Below are positions 1 to 11,974 of a stretch of DNA of 64,000 nucleotides, in pieces. The position numbers were made by a program, and so were the translations under genes. The stretch is from Mesorhabditis belari. Lineage: Eukaryota; Nematoda; Chromadorea; Rhabditida; Rhabditidae. The DNA lies in assembly GCA_958450365.1 (NCBI GenBank), contig CAUEEP010000905.1, positions 884,501 to 948,500 of the forward strand, written 5' to 3'. The notes under the pieces were generated by a model, which had not been told where the DNA came from, did no database searches, and was given only the letters and a program-made list of their open reading frames with translations. Every line of letters begins with the position of its first letter. Position 1 is the stretch's first letter.

Positions 1-198
1 TCGTCTTTAAAAACAAACCAATCAATATTCGACCTAATTCACTGTAGCCTAATTTGAGTTGATCGTCGGTAAGACACCGTGCCAACGCGGCCCGAACTCC
101 CGTCAGATTTTCGGCCATTTTTGGCCTGAAAAGGGACTTGATGAGAAAAAATGATTAGAAGTACTTGAGAAAGCAAGGAAAATTGATAAACAATGGTG

Positions 199-434
199 TT
201 TTCTGTGGCATAGAGCTGCTCAGCCACTTCAAAATGCTCATTTCATTTACATAGAGCTGTTTTCTTTGGCATACAGCTGCTCAGCCACTTCAAAATGCTC
301 ATTTCATTTACATAGAGCTGTTTTCTTTGGCATACAGCTGCTCAGCCACTTCAAAATGCTCATTTCATTTACATAGAGCTGTTTTCTGTGGCATACAGCT
401 GCTCAACCACTTCAAAATGCTCATTTCATTTACC
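199..434. repeat. 61-bp tandem repeat, about 3.8 copies
   Basis: A 61-bp unit beginning CTGCTCAGCCACTTCAAAAT and running through a CATAGAGCTGTTTTCT block repeats head to tail almost without change. No convincing coding frame crosses it. Confidence 0.9.
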
Positions 435-1250
435 CAAACCAAGAAATGAGATTGATTACACAGAAATCTCAGAGTAAAGTACAAAAAAGAGTAAAGAGAT
501 TCGATTTTTTGGCAGAAAAACAGAAGAAATTTCAACAATTTCCTCAAAATTTTCACCGATTTTCCCTTTAGTGAGAAAATCTGTTATTAGATTGGAAAAG
601 AGAGGAGAAAAAAGAAAAAAAAGATCAACTTTGAAGCGTTATAAGAGCTGCTTTTAGACCGATAATTTTAAAGATCAAGTAACTATAAATTTGTGGTATT
701 TTTAGATGAAAAATTATTACGGAAATTTCTTCAAAATTTTGTTGCAAAGAAGGAACGAAAATGTTTTTGAACGGCTTCAATCTTCAATGAACAGAAAAGT
801 GTGTCAAATTTCAAGAAAAACGCGAAGAAAATCTCGCTGAATATTCGGGAAAAAGGTTTCAAAGATCAGAAGAAAAAAGAAAGTTTTTCAATTTTTCAAT
901 TTTTCAATTTTTCTTCTAGTCAAATCGGAGCGAACCTTTTGATTGATTGTTTTCTCTTTGATAGTTTATAAGAGTCCCAAATCTTGACCAAGTTCAGAAA
1001 GCCAAGATTTCCAGCTTTATTTTGAATATAAAGATGATTGGGAAAAAGAATGGGAATCAATCAGAAATGGAAAATCAGAAGATTCCAGATTGATCCTGAG
1101 CAAAGCCAAAGCCAAAGTAAATCACACATTCTGACTTTTTAGTCATGTTAGATTCAAACTAAAGCTAGAAATCTTGGCTTTGTGAAGTTAAAGCTTAGAA
1201 AACTTGTTAGGATTCTTAGAAATTGAAGAGAAGATTGGGGATTAAGAAAA
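435..1250. other. Unassigned AT-rich sequence
   Basis: No exon with a credible frame, RNA gene or repeat is recognisable here. Open frames are short and rich in Lys/Phe from A/T runs. Confidence 0.5.
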
Positions 1251-1254
1251 GCAA

Positions 1255-1590
1255 GAGCGAGATCGAGAGCGCGCACACTTACCCCAACACCATCGGGTTG
1301 GGAAAGAGCTTGAGGTTGAAGGGAAGGGGAAGGGCTTGAGGTTGAAGGGAAGGGAAAGAGCTTGAGGTTGAAGGGAAGGGAAAGCGCTTGAGGTTGAAGG
1401 GAAGGGAAAGAGCTTGAGGTTGAAGGGAAGGGAAAGGGCTTGAGGTTGAAGGGAAGGGAAGCGCCTTTTGTAAACATTTTCCTTGTGAACCATTGAGAAA
1501 TGGGTAAAAAGTAAATGGAGGATCGTGTTTCCGATGCTCGATAGGCGTTTGCATCTCAGCGTGCGGCCAGTTCGGAGCATTCCCTTTGTT
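1255..1590. mobile_element. Half-copy of an inverted-repeat element carrying a 26-bp minisatellite
   Basis: Positions 1477-1590 match the right arm of the element at 6227-6645, sharing GTGAACCATTGAGAA and GGCGTTTGCAT. Positions 1265-1310 match its interior in inverted form (GCACACTTACC next to a CCATC block). The middle, about 1307-1465, is six copies of a 26-bp unit, GCTTGAGGTTGAAGGGAAGG plus GAAAGA. The left arm is missing. Ser/Pro/Phe-rich minus-strand frames here are translated repeat. Confidence 0.6.
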
Positions 1591-1919
1591 GGTATTCAAT
1601 CATAACTGTTAAAAAGGTTAAGTGCCAAGATTCAGAGCTTAAAATTGATTCTTAAACATGTATCACAATTTCTTAAAACAATGGCAAAAGTTTCATTATT
1701 TTTAATGAGAATGGCTGAAAATGACAGGTGGAAATCAAGGAAGAAATTTTTTGAATTAAGAAATAAAAATGAGGAAAATGAAGAAAAAAAATAACAAGAA
1801 ATCAATAATTTTCACCTGCAAACTTTTATTTTTTTGTAAATCATAAGGTTTAGAAAGGTTTTTTTGACAAAAATGGAATAAATATTGGAGTGATCAAAAA
1901 GGAAATGAAAGTTTGGGTT

Positions 1920-2530
1920 TAGAACGTACACTGTACACTTACTTTGAACGCACACTGTACACGTACTTTGCACGTACACTGTACACGTACTTTGCACGTA
2001 CACTGTACACGTACTTTGTACGTACACGTACTTTGCACGTACACTGTACACGTACTTTGCACGTACACTGTACACGTACTTTGAACGTACACTGTACACG
2101 TACTTTGAACGTACACTGTAACGTACTTTGAACGTACACTGTACGTACCGAACGTACACTGTACACGTACCTTGAACGTACACTGTACCGTACTTTGACG
2201 TACACTGTACGTACTTTGAAGTACATGTACACGTACCTTAACGTCACTGTACGTACCGAACGTACACTGTACGTACCTGAACGTACACTGTACGTACCTT
2301 GAACTACACTGTCACGTACCTTGAACGTACACTGTACACGTACCTTGAACGTACACTGTACACGTACCTTGAACGTACACTGTACACGTACCTTGAACGT
2401 ACACTGTACACGTACCTTGAACGTACACTGTACACGTACCTTGAACGTACACTGTGCACGTACCTTGAACGTACACTGTACACGTACCTTGAACGTACAC
2501 TGTACACGTACTTTGAACGTACACTTTTTT
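1920..2530. repeat. 24-bp palindromic minisatellite, about 25 copies
   Basis: The unit is GTACACTGTACACGTACCTT plus GAAC, 24 bp. It contains the self-complementary core GTACACTGTAC and is open in several frames on both strands only because 24 is divisible by three. Copies around 2120-2290 are degenerate, while 2320-2510 are nearly perfect, as expected from recent expansion at one end. Confidence 0.95.
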
Positions 2531-2844
2531 GTGCCCTAGTTTCAGTGTAAAGTTGGGTGAATTAAAGCGAGCCGGCTAGTCGAAAGCTCAATGTGTGTTC
2601 ACGCAAAGTAGCAGAGGAGTTTCACTTTCTAAACGCACCCCATTTGGCGTATCACTCAAAGATTTGAGTCTAATCTTATCCTTTTTTTTTAGTAAAACAG
2701 TTTACCGTTTACCATTTACCTTTTCTTTTACTTTGAGCTGTCACGTAAACGCACTGGGTCACGGAACTAGATCTATATGACTCTTAAAATCTTACTCCTC
2801 ATCGACATTACTCCTTATCAACTACAGTACTCATTTTCCACACT

Positions 2845-3270
2845 ATTCGACGCTATGAAGCTACGAGAACAATTGCTGATGCACCAAGAAGCGATAGACG
2901 CCAAACTTTCGTCACAAAGACAAACATCAAGCGAGTGAGGGAGAAGAAAGAAGCCAAATTAGTCGCCAAGGCAAAGAAGATGACGATTTCAAGCACCTCA
3001 TTACGTTGAATCCACAAAAATAAGCTCAACCTTACTGCTTACTAGAAAAACAAGGCTCAACTTCTTTCGAATGCCGGCCCAAAAATCCAAGAAAGTCCAT
3101 GAGTTTTGTCAAAACAACTTCCCGGACTTCATTTCTTTTTCTGATTGCACTCCAGACTTCAACCCAATCGAATTTTTGAGTGTGGTTGATTCTAGAAGCT
3201 TGTTCAAAGCCCTACAAAAGTATCGAAAGCTTGAAGAAATCACTGTTGAAAGCGTGGAAAGTGCTGATTG
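2845..3270 (+). pseudogene. maT (DD37D) mariner-like transposase fossil
   Basis: From 2848 a frame reads IRRYEATRTIADAPRSDRRQ, the linker after the second helix-turn-helix of Tc1/mariner transposases. From 3071 a second frame reads PAQKSKKVHEFC then NFPDFISFSD and DFNPIEF. This parallels the catalytic region of the maT copy at 10947-11820 (PAQKAKKVQEFC, TFPDLISFSE, PDLNPLDY). The region between is lost, the terminal repeats are not visible, and the last catalytic Asp appears as Glu. Confidence 0.75.
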
Positions 3271-3289
3271 ATCGATTCAGATTTGGTTG

Positions 3290-4128
3290 CCACTGTTGAC
3301 GCCTTCCTGAAAAGCCAGCAAGCCTGCTCAAATTCTAATGATGGTCGATCCGGGTTTGATAGTCCAGTTAAAAATGTCTTTTTTGCTCTTGTCTGCCATA
3401 AAATCAGAGCTTTATCTTGTTGCGACAATTGTACAACATGCACTGCTTCAGAAAGTGTGCGTTTACATGAGCATAAAGTCCATGAAACTAAGCCAATGAA
3501 CTCGAAAGTCGATCAAAATTATAGAAGTGAGAATTCTTTTAAATAAATAATGATTTTTCTAGATTTTTACATTTAAAATCAACACAAAGACACGTTCAAA
3601 CGATTCTTTTTTTCAATGAAAAGAAAAGTATGAAAGAAAAGTCGGAAAAATATCTGTTCATTTCTTTTTTTAGTTAAATGAGCATAAACAGCTCTTCCGG
3701 GTCGACAGAATGATGGGAAAAAGAAGAAAATGTGATGAGAGTATCAGAAGGAATTGTGATGAGAATATCAGAAGAAATAGATTCATTTTTGAGATGATTT
3801 TGTGCTAAGTTGTTCTTTGTGCTTTCGGGTAATTGGACTATACTTGTTGGACTATATTGGACTATTGGACTATACTATTGGACTATAGCCAACTAAACTA
3901 ACGAACTAACTAACTAAACTAAACAAAAAAACTAAAAACGAACTTTTTCATTCTATTTTATATCAAATTTTGTGGATTTATAAAAGAAATGAGAGAAATG
4001 GTTTGAGAATAACACTTTTAATATCCGACTTTTGTTTATTCATTTAGAATTTGATTGGAAAAAGATTTAGATCTTTATTTAAATCTTTATTTAAATCTAA
4101 TTTAGATCTTTATTTAAATCTTTATTTA
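3290..4128. other. Unassigned sequence with short simple repeats
   Basis: Contains a degenerate TTGGACTATA repeat (about 3834-3890), an ACTAACTAA run (3893-3925) and a TTTAAATCT run next to the Tc1-like insertion. A 92-codon + frame at 3268-3546 has no recognisable features and was not called. Confidence 0.4.
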
Positions 4129-5759
4129 CAGTGCCGGACAAAAGTTTAAGAACATGACCTCAAGTTACGGAAAAAGCTCAATATATTTTAGAAGGTGAAG
4201 AGTTTCATTTAGGTCTTAAAAGCATTTTTGTTTGCCTCAATTTCAGGAACTAAATACATCTTATAACAGGTCACAAATCTCAATACAAAAAAAGTCTTTG
4301 AGACTTTAAAGGAAACAGCCGGTATTCTAGCCGGACAAAAGTTTAAGAACAAGCATTGTTTGAATTCAATATTTCATTTTTCATTGATTTTTTTTGGACA
4401 TTTTTATATTAATTTTTAGAAAAAATGACCAAAACTCAACGAATTTCACCTTCTGATGTGGATACCATTGTCCGAATGAGGGATCTAAAAAGCAAAACAT
4501 TTGAGGAGATCGCTACGGCAATTGGATGAAAAAGGCACTCTGTTTGGCAAGCCTATCAACGTAGAAAGAACCCGAAGCCGACAAAGAAAATGGGAAGACC
4601 TCGAAAAACCAGTGACAAGTAAGTTTTTTTGAGATTTCGTTTTTAAATGTGCAAAATATTGCTCAGGATGAATCAACGCATCATACTAGCGTCCAAGAAG
4701 AACCCGTTTTTGACGCCGCCTGAGGTTCGTGAAGCTATTGGAGCGTCAAATGTTGATCGGAGAACAATACAAAGACGTTTGAACGAGAGTCACCTCTTTG
4801 GTCGAACTGCTGCTCATAAACCGTTCGTCTCTGTCAAGAACAAGAAAGTCAGGTTGAATTTTGCTACACACACGAGCATTGGACGGTTGCCGAATGGAAG
4901 AACGTGCTTTGGTCAGATGAATCCAAGTTCAACGTGAGCAATACGGACGGAATAAAACATGTTCGTTGCCCGCCGAACAACCGAAATGACGCACGATACA
5001 CTGTTGGTACAGTTAAGCATAGAAATGGTAATCTCATGGTGTGGTCATGTTTTTCATTTGACTGCCATGGACCTTTGGAGCGTGTTCAGAGGATAATAGA
5101 TCAATTTCAATACCGTGGTATCATTGAGAGAGTAATACTTCCACATGCAGCCCAAAACATGCTGTGAGGATGGGTCTTTATGCAAGACAACGATCCCAAA
5201 CACAGAGCAAGGAGCGTAAAGAAATGGTTTGCCGATAATCTTGTTGGTCTTTTAGAGTGGCCAGCTCAATCCTAATCCGATTGAAAACATGTGGAGTCAA
5301 GTTGAGCGTGGACTAAAACGTAAAAAATTCGCGACCGGCGATCTTCTTTTGGACGCTATTCAACGAGAATGGAACAAGATCCCAAAAAGTTTTATTGAGA
5401 AGTTGATCGAAAGTATGCCGCCTCGTTGCCAAGCAGTGATCAAAGCTAATGGTGCTTCGACTAAGTATTGAACTTGTTAATCACTTTTGTTGCTTTAATT
5501 GTTATTTTTTAAAAATAAACTTTGTTAAACAATGCTTGTTCTTAAACTTTTGTCCGGCTAGAATACCGGCTATTTCCTTTAAAGTCTCAAAGACTTTTTT
5601 TGTATTGAGATTTGTGACCTGTTATAAGATGTATTTAGTTCCTGAAATTGAGGCAAACAAAAATGCTTTTAAGACCTAAGTGAAACTCTTCACCTTCTAA
5701 AAGATATTGAACTTTTTCCGTAACTTGAGGTCATGTTCTTAAACTTTTGTCCGGCACTG
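4129..5759 (+). mobile_element. Tc1-family transposon with long, internally repeated inverted termini
   Basis: The ends are CAGTGCCGGACAAAAGTTTA and its complement, bounded by TA at 4127-4128 and 5760-5761 as expected for a Tc1/mariner target duplication. The inverted repeats are about 220 bp, and each carries a second copy of the GCCGGACAAAAGTTTAAGAA motif at its inner edge (4331-4350 and its mirror near 5540). This is the IR/DR arrangement in which transposase binds two sites per end. Total length 1631 bp. The arms are very similar, but the transposase is broken. Confidence 0.95.
4425..5471 (+). pseudogene. Broken Tc1-like DD34E transposase
   Basis: The ATG at 4425 opens a helix-turn-helix exon (MTKTQRISPSDVDTIVRMRD) that is stopped by an in-frame TGA at 4527-4529. 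A 48-nt intron fits at 4619-4666. The second exon gives QRRLNESHLFGRTA, then a frameshift near 4875-4885 precedes VLWSDESKFNV (first catalytic Asp). A TGA at 5165-5167 interrupts before FMQDNDPKH (second Asp). A deletion and frameshift near 5260-5270 shortens the segment before NPIENMW (catalytic Glu). The C-terminus ends ASTKY. Because the damage is multiple and independent, this copy cannot make transposase; if the termini are intact it might still be mobilised in trans. Confidence 0.9.
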
Positions 5760-6226
5760 TACATCTTTATTTACATCTTTACTTACTTGTAGTTGAAAGT
5801 TAATTGATTTCTTTTGATTTTTGTATAAAGTTCAGCTCTTGAGCTCTTGTTGATGTTGAAAAAGGATAAAGAAAAATATAAAGAAAAAGTTTCGATTGAT
5901 TAGAACTTGAAATGATCTTTTTAAATCAAGTTTAGATTAGTAAATCCGTTGAATCAGAGCTTATTCCTAGTATTCGTGGGCTTTAAGTGTGAAATTGGAG
6001 ACATGAACATGTGTGGAATTTTGTTGGCTGTGAAAAAGACGGGCGTCATCCTAATGGGTTGTTATCGTTGTGGAAAGAGGAAAAAAAAAATAGGAAAAGC
6101 CAAACGAGCCACATCGTTAATCTGACCACACAGAAGGCTTTGCAAATGAAAGAAATCAGCAATGATCGCACAGTTTTGTTATCTACTTAAATCCCTAATC
6201 TTCGCCTTGTAAAGATGGCCCAGTAC

Positions 6227-6645
6227 TGACAAGGGAATGGTCTGAATTGACTGGACGATTTCGCTAAGCCGCTGAGATGCAAACGCCTATTGAGCATGGG
6301 GAAAACGATGCTTTATTTATTTTTTGTCTATTCTTAATGGTTCACAAGAAAAACGCCTACAAAGTTTAGGGAATCGGGAATCGGGAAATCGGGAAATCGC
6401 GTCTACTCGGGAAATCGCATCTCGTGGATCTTTCCTCTTTCCCATTCCCTGGAACTTGACCGGATGGTGTCGTGGTAAGTGTACGCGCCCTCAATCTTTG
6501 CACTTTCCAGGCTTTTTTCTTGTGAACCATTGAGAATAGGCAATAGGCAAAAAATAAATAGAGCATCGTGTTCCCCATGCTCAACAGGCGTTTGCATTTC
6601 AGCCGCATAGCGAAATCGTCCAGTCAGTTCGGACTATTCCCTTGT
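6227..6645. mobile_element. Non-autonomous element with about 120-bp terminal inverted repeats
   Basis: Left arm (ACAAGGGAATGGTC, GACTGGACGATTTCGCTAAG, GGCGTTTGCAT in complement, then TTCTTAATGGTTCACAAG) is mirrored by 6505-6645. The roughly 150-bp interior contains a GGGAAATCG run and GGTAAGTGTACGC. The interior and right arm are shared with 1255-1590, so this is a dispersed family. No transposase is encoded. Confidence 0.8.
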
Positions 6646-6867
6646 GGAATAGTCCGGAATTTGGATCTAAACCCTGGTCCAGACTTTGTCTAGCAAAATT
6701 TGCTAGTTTCACCTCAAAATTCGCAATCTAAGGGGAATATTCTTCTTTTATTGGGTTAATGGGTATGACTTGACATGTTAAAATTTTCCTTTAGTTAATA
6801 GTTAACAACCTTAAATCATGCAATCATATTTGCCATTATTTTGTATGATTTTTTTTTGCCCATTTTA

Positions 6868-7005
6868 CTGGTTTGTATTTGATTCCTTGTGTGATTTACT
6901 TGAATTGTCTAAATTTTAGGCTAAGATTATCGCAGTTAAAAGCCGGTTGTCTTTCTCAACGTTCTGATCGTCGAATCGGTCGAATCGGTCGAATCGGTCG
7001 AATCT
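6868..7005. repeat. Dispersed repeat, copy 1 (copy 2 at 8757-8885)
   Basis: About 130 bp from TTTGATTCCTTGTGTGATTT to the GTCGAATCGGT run is repeated at 8757-8885 with a few changes. Copy 1 has an expanded CGAATCGGT triplet block and runs directly into a mariner fossil. Confidence 0.8.
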
Positions 7006-7019
7006 CGAAGTCGAAAGAC

Positions 7020-7215
7020 TCCTTCATTTCATTTCACAAATGCCTCTCTCGCAGTAAAATCTTCGCTTTTGATGCAAACCAATCGGCCAATTTCGGCCCC
7101 TTCTTCAGAATCAAAGTATTTGTTCGCCAATCATTGCTCATCACTCGGAATAAGTAATCAGAAGGTGCAAGATTAGAGCTGTACGCCGGATGGGCCATTT
7201 CCCATCCATCAAAAC
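7020..7215 (-). pseudogene. Mariner (DD34D) transposase C-terminal fossil
   Basis: The minus strand reads GWEMAHPAYSSNLAPSDYLF then RVMSNDWRTNT, KLADWFASK and LLREAFVK. This matches the conserved mariner block (HPPYSPDLAPSDYHLF, the final catalytic Asp, then ADWFASK). Nothing remains of the N-terminal half. Confidence 0.8.
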
Positions 7216-8756
7216 ACGCTGCCTAGCAAAATCATGTTGAATTTTCTCTTTGAGATCTTTCTCATAACTAGACTTGATTAGAAGAAAAATAAAGAATCTA
7301 GAAGATCAAATTCGCAAAGAATAAAGCTTGGAATTGTATTTGATCAAGTGCTTCAAGGAAATGTTGATTGTATTGTAATTGGACGTTTGTACGCTACTTG
7401 TACTTTACATAATTGTACGTTTGAGAAAAGTCAGTCATTTTCTTTTGATTCTCAGAGTTGAACACCATCAAAGAACTTCAAATTTCACCTTCTATCGATC
7501 AAATTTAAAATGCATAGACATTTCCCATTTCGTCATTGTGTATTATCTCGTCTAAAGGTTTCTCGTCTGAAAAAAACCTTGTGCAGCTGCTGGAAAGACA
7601 GTGATCAGTCTGAAAAACACTCGTACAGCTGCTGGAAAGACAGCAGAATGATCAGTGGGGGTGATTAATGGTGGAGTGAGCTAGTTGAACTAATCTAGCA
7701 GTTAGATTTTTGCCAGCGCTACTGATAGACATTGAGTATTGATCTGGTTAGTCCTGAAAATTCATTCATTCATTCTAAATTGAATATCTAACACGAAATT
7801 GGATAAGTCTTATTGTAAGGACTCTCAAAATGTTGAGTAAACACTTTGAGTTAGATATTAAATTTAGAATGAACACTAAAACATTTCTTGAGCTCTCAAA
7901 ATGTTGAGTAAACATTTTGAGAGTCTGCCAGATGCTCTATTAAACGAACAGCTTCATTTCTTTAAAATTAATGAAATCTAAAGAACTAAAAGAATCTAAA
8001 AGAATCTAAAATGATTCTAAAAAAATAAAATCTCAAGAATCTCAATGGAGAATCAGAAAATTTAGCTTTTATCTTGTAAGAACGAAAGAGTTAGACTTTT
8101 AGAGTTCTTTGATTGCTTTATAGTTAATATTGTAGAATATTAAAGAAAATGATGTCAAGGAAATGACGGAAATGACGGAAATGACGATTTAAAAAAGCAA
8201 AAAGGAACACTAAAACATTTCTTGAGCTCTTGAGAATTTTGTATGTTGTAAAGCATTGTATATAGACGAAAGATGAAAAGCCGGTAGCTAAGCAGCTAAA
8301 CATTCAAAAAAACTTCCTCATTTCGTTAACAAGATTGGCTAAAAGATTAAAAAGCTTGATTTTCAACGTTAAAGAGTTCAAACTCGTGCACCAAAAAGTG
8401 TCAAAAGGAGAAATTTAATTAAGGCGATTTTACAAGAGAAAAAAGAGGAAGCTAAATTGAAAGAAGCAAAAAAAAGGGGAAAGAGAAAAGTGCAGGTTTG
8501 GGGAAGGAAAACAAAACCAAAGAAGAGATTTGGGTAAATGATTTTGAGCGAATGATTTGAGTGGTTTTTCTGTTAGGAATCAAGCGCTTACTTCTAGAAT
8601 CACCTGGTTTTTGAAAGAAATAACCCGGGAATTGGATTTGAGGGTAGAAATGTGTATTGGGAATTAGGAAATGATTCTAGAAATCGTCTAGAATGGTCTA
8701 GAAATCGTCTAGAATTGGAAATGAAAGTGTTGGCATTGAATTTTGTATGTAAAATA
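7216..8756. other. Non-coding, minor repeats only
   Basis: Two tandem copies of a block around CAGCTGCTGGAAAGACAG lie at 7583-7645. A hairpin at about 7770-7870 pairs TTGAATATCTAAC with GTTAGATATTAA. CTCAAAATGTTGAGTAAACA occurs twice. No gene could be supported. Confidence 0.5.
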
Positions 8757-9399
8757 GAATTTTGTATTTGATTCCTTGTGTGATTTACTCGAATTGTCTA
8801 AATTGTCTAAATTTTAGGCTAAGATTATCGGAGTTAAAAGCCGGTTGTCTTTCTGATCGTTCTGATCGTCGAATCGGTTCTGGAAGCAGAAGGATTCCTT
8901 CATTTGAAAAGAAATATTGATCGTTTAAGCTAATATCATGCAGATTACAGCTTCAATATCAAGAAGTTGATCGAAAATAAGTTTAAGATAAGTTTTTACT
9001 GGTTTTATCGAGTTTAACTTGTTGAACTTCTTTGAAACTCGATTCTAAACTGATAAAAAAACAAGTACGAAAGAGTTTTTCAGCAAATGCTTTAAAAAGC
9101 TTCTCAAATCTTACAAAAGTTCAATGGAATTCAATGAAAACTTTCACAAAACCTTAGAAACTCTGAAGAAATCACAGAAATTCACAAACAACACTAGAAA
9201 TGAAAAGTTTCAACACAAGAAACAGCTCTTCTTTGTCTCTTTTTCTTCTCAATGAGTAAATTTCTCAGAAAAGTAATTTCATCCAAAGAATTAACCAAAA
9301 AAAAAGAGTTGAAAAAGAAAAAGAGTTACATTTTTTGCAGAAAAAAGATAGATGGTTTTAAGAAAATTTTTTAGGAAATGTTTAATCGGGGTGAAAATC

Positions 9400-9640
9400 G
9401 ATTTAAACTTTTAAACTTTAACCTTAAAATGGATTTAAACCTTTAAACCTTAACGTTAAAATGGATCTAAACCTTTAAACCTTGAAACCTTAACCTTAAA
9501 ATGGATTTAAACCTTTAAACCTTAAAGCTTTAACTTTAAAATGAATTTAAACTTTTAAACCTTGTTAAAATGGATCTAAAACCTTCAAACTTTAATCTTA
9601 AAATGAATTTAAACCCTAAAACCTTTAAACCTTTTCAAAC
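9400..9640. repeat. Degenerate about 30-bp tandem repeat
   Basis: Imperfect copies of AAAATGGATTTAAACCTTTA plus AACCTTAACC. The Lys/Asn-rich 93-codon frame beginning at 9570 starts inside the repeat and shows no domain, so it was not called as a gene. Confidence 0.7.
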
Positions 9641-9879
9641 AAAATCAAAAATGATTGAAAGAGGTCGGAAAATCTCAAAAACATACAAAATCACCTGTGG
9701 CAAATGTCTAAAAAGCTTTGGTTCTAAAGAGAAAATCCCGAGAAATGTCAAAAATCGAATTTTGAAACGTAAAATCACTTCAGTAAAGATTTTCCTTAAT
9801 GTTCCTTTGTTCTCAAAAAGAAAACAAACGTTTTCTGATGCATTAGATTAGATGACAATTGTAAATGAACGACTTGGGT

Positions 9880-10077
9880 CTGTACTGGGCATGGGATATT
9901 CGACAAGTTTCTAGAACCGGTGAGAAGTTGGGAAACTGCACTTTGCTAATAGTAAGCTTTGAATCAGAAACCTTGTCATTTCTTCATAATCATTAAATAA
10001 AACCTAAACGACAGAAATCAGAGGTAGCTTAGTTTACGGCTTCTAGAAACTTGTCGAATATCCCATGCCCAGTACAG
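9880..10077. mobile_element. 198-bp MITE with about 37-bp inverted ends
   Basis: Starts CTGTACTGGGCATGGGATAT and ends with the complement; pairing extends through TCGACAAGTTTCTAGAA. The interior is non-coding. No second copy is seen in the window. Confidence 0.85.
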
Positions 10078-10224
10078 ATGTTGGTCTTGAACGAAATTCC
10101 AAAAAAATGCTTTCATTTTTGGCTGATATTTGTAGCTAGCCATTTGTAGTTAATCAGCTATTGTAGAAAAAGATATAAAAGTTTTGATTCAGAGATTTCA
10201 AAACAATGATCATTCCGGAAATTG

Positions 10225-10425
10225 GTTCCTATTTGGTTCACATTTATTTCCTGTTTCATTCCTATCTGGTTAATATTTGGTTCTTATTTGGTTCTTATTT
10301 GGTTCTTATTTGGTTCTTATTTGGTTCCTATTTGTTTCCTATTTGGTTCCTATTTGGTTCCTGTTTTATTTCTATTTGGTTAATATTTGGTTCTTATTTG
10401 GTTCCTATTTCGTTCCTATTTGGTT
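10225..10425. repeat. 12-bp tandem repeat (TTATTTGGTTCC)
   Basis: About 16 copies of a 12-bp unit, which keep an artificial frame (FGSYLVLIW) open. Open frames downstream to 10660 have no recognisable feature. Confidence 0.85.
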
Positions 10426-10797
10426 CACTATGTGCAGAAAGACTTAGAAAAAAGGTACAAAAGAATTCTCGTCAAAGATAATAAAATAATTAGATACTAT
10501 GTGCAGAAAGCTATAAAGAAACGATTTTTGTTGTGCAAATCCATGAATTTTCCAGATTTCTTCGAAAGTGCTAATTGCATTGTCGGCTCGATGCAAGGCC
10601 GAGAATTTGATCAAAAGATCGCGAAAAACGAGTAGGCGGATGAATAAAGAGATTCGATGCATTTAATGTACCCAAAACAGTACAATAAAATGATAGATGT
10701 GCTTTTTGGAGTCGCTTTAAGTAACTCTAAGAACAAGATAATTAAAAGAACAGATTTTTGTAGAATTTAGATTGAAGAGTCTGAAATTCAAATAGTA

Positions 10798-11972
10798 CAG
10801 AGTGACCAAGAATTACCGAAACACACAAAAGGTCTGCCTTTTAACAAAACATGCAACCCCATCTCGAAAAGTTAATTTAAATACCTTTATTCAACATATA
10901 ACAGTAACAAATTAACAACCAAATTCAAATTTGCTTCCATCGGCATTCAGCCTGCAAACGTTTGGGAAACGCGTTGACAAATGGCGAGCAAATAGGCATC
11001 ATCGAGGGTATCCCATGCTTTGATGAGCGCCTTCTTTAAACTTTCGATATTTTTATGTAGTTTTGCACATGCCCTGGCTTCAAGAACTCTCCAGACTGAG
11101 TAATCCAATGGGTTAAGATCGGGTGAGCTGGGTGGCCACTCAGAAAATGAGATCAAGTCCGGGAAGGTCTTTGAACAAAACTCTTGCACTTTCTTTGCCT
11201 TTTGAGCCGGCGCACCATCTTGTTGATAAGTCCAAATTCGGTTTTTGAAGTGGCGTTGGGCCCACGGAACAACTGCGCGATACAATGACGTTTGGTTGAG
11301 ATTTTGCTCAAACTCGATCATTTTGCTTGTTGAGAATTCCCTCGACGGTAAAAATCTTTTCATCGGTGAATAGGATGTTGTGGTGATCGATTCCGTTGAA
11401 CCGTTGCAAAAGTTGGGTCTTTTCGCTCGCCCTTCGCAGCAGCTGATAGTAATTGAGATTTGTTCTTCTTGTAAGGCTTCATTTTCAGCTTTTTCTTGAT
11501 GATTGTGTTGACGGAGCTTCTCTTCAGACCTTTTCCGTGCCATTCCTCGAGCCGATTGGTTAGGGCTTAATCTTAGACGGTTTAATCATAGACGATCGCG
11601 CACTTTCGTGACATTAGCTGGGGTAACCGGTCGTTCGTTTTGCTGTTCGTTTTGCACCTCTTCAAAGGCGATCAGAAACTTTGCCCAGAGTTTCATAACG
11701 TTGAATGGTTCGAGAAACGAGGCTTCTTGGGACATTCAGGCGCTTTGAGATCCCGGTCGCTTGAACACGCTGCCGCTTGAGCTCAAGGATCGATTGTCGA
11801 TGTGGAGACGCTTCCACCATTCCTGAAAACAACCAGACTAATGTATTGAAAGTTAGCAATCATACAATAAAATAAGAAAAATACACAAAAACCATAAAAA
11901 CAGGTAAGGAAAAAGTGAAATGGGGGCTCATAACATAATACGACGTTGTTGCGGTAATTCTTGGTCACCCTG
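10798..11972 (-). mobile_element. maT-type (DD37D) transposon
   Basis: Terminal repeats CAGAGTGACCAAGAATTACC and the complement of CAGGGTGACCAAGAATTACC, each flanked by TA (10796-10797 and 11973-11974). Length 1175 bp. It carries one minus-strand transposase. The same terminal motif with changes bounds the MITE at 37107-37376. Confidence 0.93.
10947..11820 (-). pseudogene. maT transposase, frameshifted
   Basis: The start ATG at 11818-11820 gives MVEASPHRQSILELKRQRVQ and RTIQRYETLGKVSDR, the paired helix-turn-helix region. Downstream, NILFTDEKIFTVE (first catalytic Asp) lies in a different frame from the C-terminal 198-codon stretch, which contains TYQQDGAPAQ (second Asp) and SSPDLNPLDYSVW (third Asp). 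Exactly 37 residues separate the last two Asp, the DD37D signature of the maT clade. A stop (near 11590) and at least one frameshift prevent a single product. The C-terminal half has few lesions, suggesting fairly recent death. Confidence 0.9.
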
Positions 11973-11974
11973 TA

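Noticed and set aside
1812..2550. Several 60-120 codon frames on both strands
   Set aside because: All are readings of the 24-bp minisatellite.
9570..9851. 93-codon Lys-rich ORF
   Set aside because: It begins in a degenerate tandem repeat and shows no domain, no splice partners and no homologous copy.
10206..10662. Open frames after the TTATTTGGTTCC repeat
   Set aside because: Overlapping frames on both strands, no recognisable motif, start within repeat.
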